Below are positions 62,605 through 64,000 of a DNA stretch of 64,000 nt, in pieces. How positions within the stretch are numbered: position 1 is the first letter of the stretch; each line of letters starts with the position of its first letter. Below the pieces are notes generated by a model. That model was not told the origin of the DNA. It did no database searches and was given only the letters and a program-made list of their open reading frames with translations. A program made the translations under genes and the position numbers. Source of the DNA: Roseibium polysiphoniae (GTDB lineage: Bacteria; Pseudomonadota; Alphaproteobacteria; Rhizobiales; Stappiaceae); the NCBI RefSeq assembly GCF_014842925.1, contig NZ_JACYXJ010000001.1, positions 372,001 to 436,000 on the forward strand. The letters run 5' to 3'.

Positions 62605-63006
62605 TCAAATGTCGTCCGAACGTTCCGGCGGAACAAGGCCTTCGAGACCGCGCAGTAGGTCTTCCTCGGACATACGGTCGAACTCGACGGCGCTGTCGTC
62701 CACGGCATTGACCTGTGTCGTCTGCTGAGATGCGCTCGACGGGACGAGCGGCACAGCTTCGGCTTCCGGCTCGTCGACTTCGACGTACTTCTGAAGGGAG
62801 TGAATCAGATCTTCCTTCATGTCTTCCGGGCTTACGGTCTGCTCGGCAATCTCACGGAGGGCGACGACAGGGTTCTTGTCGTTGTCCCGGTCCAGTGTCA
62901 GCGGCGAACCGCTCGAGATCATGCGAGCGCGATGAGCGGCCAGAAGCACAAGCTCAAAACGATTCTCGACCTTGTCGATGCAGTCCTCGACGGTCACGCG
63001 CGCCAT
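62605..63006 (-). CDS. rpoZ: RNA polymerase omega subunit
   Basis: A 133-residue RNA polymerase subunit that helps fold beta-prime and takes part in ppGpp binding. Seen: [33 protein letters not shown] (cited as the first 33 residues), then [18 protein letters not shown]. The C-terminal half is an acidic low-complexity extension usual in alphaproteobacteria. It precedes rsh by 105 bases on the same strand. Confidence 0.96.
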   Translation of the reverse strand: MARVTVEDCIDKVENRFELVLLAAHRARMISSGSPLTLDRDNDKNPVVALREIAEQTVSPEDMKEDLIHSLQKYVEVDEPEAEAVPLVPSSASQQTTQVNAVDDSAVEFDRMSEEDLLRGLEGLVPPERSDDI

Positions 63007-63373
63007 ACGACGTCTCCATAGTTTGGGGATCCTGATTGATCAGCGTATACTGTTCAGGCTTCGCGAAAGCAACCCCCGAGAAAGCCCGCGGGCGTTTGAT
63101 GTCCATTTTGCTGGCGAAAACCTTGCAGAACCCTTTCTTGCAGGCTCTTTATGATTGCTTGAGCAGATGTAGATAGTGTAGGGCAAAGATATCGGTCAGT
63201 AACAAAAATAAACTTGTGACCGAACGGGTAAAGAAAAAGCAAGGCTAGAGGGTCGTCAACAGGCCCAGCCGGAACTATATGCAGCGTGATAGTGGGTCGC
63301 GGGGCGCAGAAATTTGCGTCTTTTGATCGCTGCTCCGGGAGGCTGTACAACAATAAGAAAGGTTCCCTCGACA
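63007..63373. promoter_or_regulatory. Divergent region between rpoZ and the NYN-domain gene
   Basis: 367 bases without a convincing gene. TCGGTCA (63192-63198) faces TGACCGA (63217-63223), a 7-bp inverted repeat with an 18-base spacer inside an A-rich stretch, which may be a regulator site or part of a hairpin. Both promoters must lie here; they were not assigned. Confidence 0.45.
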
Positions 63374-63964
63374 ATGTTTGATGCACGAGAGAAAGTTGCT
63401 TTATTTATTGATGGTGCAAACCTGTATTCGACTGCGAAGGCGATTGGGTTTGATATTGATTACAAGCGGCTGTTAAGAGAATTTCAGGGACAAGCATATC
63501 TGCTTCGCGCCTATTATTACACAGCGCTCATCGAAGACCAGGAATATTCTTCGATCCGTCCGCTGATCGATTGGCTTGACTATAATGGCTACAAGGTCAT
63601 CACCAAGCCTGTGAAAGAGTTTGTCGACTCTTCCGGCCGCCGGAAGGTCAAGGGTAACATGGACATCGAATTGGCTGTTGATGCGATGCAGATCGTTGAG
63701 ACGGTTGATCACGTGGTCCTGTTCTCCGGAGACGGTGATTTCCGTTATCTTGTTGAGGCGCTGCAACGTCGTGGCCGCAAGGTCAGTGTTGTGTCGACCC
63801 TGAAGACACAGCCGCCGATGATCGCAGACGATCTGCGCCGTCAGGCCGATCACTTCATCGACCTGTCGACACTTGCCAACAAGATCGGTCGTGATCCGTC
63901 TGAACGTCCAGTTCGTCCTGCGCCCGTCGCGGACGACATCGATGATGAAGATGACGACTACTGA
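63374..63964 (+). CDS. NYN (LabA/DUF88) domain protein
   Basis: A 196-residue protein with a PIN-like NYN nuclease fold. Seen: the opening VALFIDGANLYSTAKAIGFDIDYKRLL with the first Asp, the VKGNMDIELAVDAMQI middle with the next Asp, the LFSGDGDFRYLVEALQRRGRKVSVVS segment with two further Asp, and an acidic tail. These acidic residues suggest metal-dependent RNA cleavage. The ATG at 63374 starts the fold directly; its ribosome site AAAGG is about 12 bases away. In alphaproteobacteria this gene typically lies near rpoZ, as here. Confidence 0.92.
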   Translation: MFDAREKVALFIDGANLYSTAKAIGFDIDYKRLLREFQGQAYLLRAYYYTALIEDQEYSSIRPLIDWLDYNGYKVITKPVKEFVDSSGRRKVKGNMDIELAVDAMQIVETVDHVVLFSGDGDFRYLVEALQRRGRKVSVVSTLKTQPPMIADDLRRQADHFIDLSTLANKIGRDPSERPVRPAPVADDIDDEDDDY

Positions 63965-64000
63965 GATCTGATGTGATGATGGGGACGGTGCCGACCGATC

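Noticed and set aside
1..64000. tRNA, rRNA, tmRNA, CRISPR, insertion sequences or phage genes
   Set aside because: I scanned for T-loop words, repeated spacers, transposase motifs and terminal repeats and found none that holds up; a computed search with tRNA and IS tools would settle it.

Overview
The window reads as chromosomal DNA of an alphaproteobacterium of the order Hyphomicrobiales (Rhizobiales). Roseibium/Labrenzia-type Stappiaceae would fit, but that is inference. The support is a GC-rich, uniform base composition, rhizobial-type porins, the core order rpoZ-rsh-pyrE-acpS-lepB-rnc-era-recO, and a respiratory formate dehydrogenase (FDH) cluster carrying the DUF3305, DUF3306, DUF6494, DUF6505 and DUF6352 families. 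I saw no insertion sequence, prophage, CRISPR array, tRNA or rRNA.

Left part (1-25.9 kb). A BLUF blue-light receptor is cut by the left edge. It is followed by a GNAT acetyltransferase, a short-chain dehydrogenase and the Fe-S carrier Mrp, which ends in a clear terminator. The FDH locus occupies 4.0-20.2 kb. It holds a TorD-like chaperone, a small Tat protein, the Mo/4Fe-4S catalytic subunit (Cys type), the 4Fe-4S subunit, a small lipoprotein and the cytochrome b subunit. After these come a WD40 propeller fused to cytochrome c, a 56-residue membrane protein, and four poorly understood conserved proteins, one of them a biotin/lipoate-ligase-like protein whose active-site signatures look lost. 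Two transporters follow. Then a 689-residue protein with four 4Fe-4S motifs is transcribed away from DUF3305/DUF3306 across a dyad promoter, and moaA supplies the molybdenum cofactor step. An ArsR-SRPBCC pair under twin perfect dyads, a photolyase, a DUF971 protein, a cytochrome c and an L,D-transpeptidase complete this part.

Middle (26.1-47 kb). A phosphonate transport operon (phnC, phnD, two phnE) lies behind two Pho-box-like sites, opposite a hexapeptide transferase of the phosphonate-associated type. No C-P lyase genes are in the window. Next are a lytic transglycosylase, an aldo/keto reductase, an orphan ParA ATPase, a PAN-domain alpha-2-macroglobulin coupled to penicillin-binding protein 1C, and two tandem porins that share an identical 78-bp start region.

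Right part (45.6-64 kb). Housekeeping genes dominate: dapA, smpB, a thioesterase/Fe-alcohol dehydrogenase pair, parC, a GGDEF-EAL membrane protein, a small secreted repeat protein, then the long leftward run recO-era-rnc-lepB-acpS-DUF2062-pyrE-rsh-rpoZ, with a NYN-domain protein diverging at the edge.

The strongest candidate for under-described biology is the FDH locus. Its accessory proteins are co-oriented and tightly packed, their functions are unknown or unexpected, and the two promoter regions share inverted TTTGCA words. All family assignments come from reading motifs; no database search was run.
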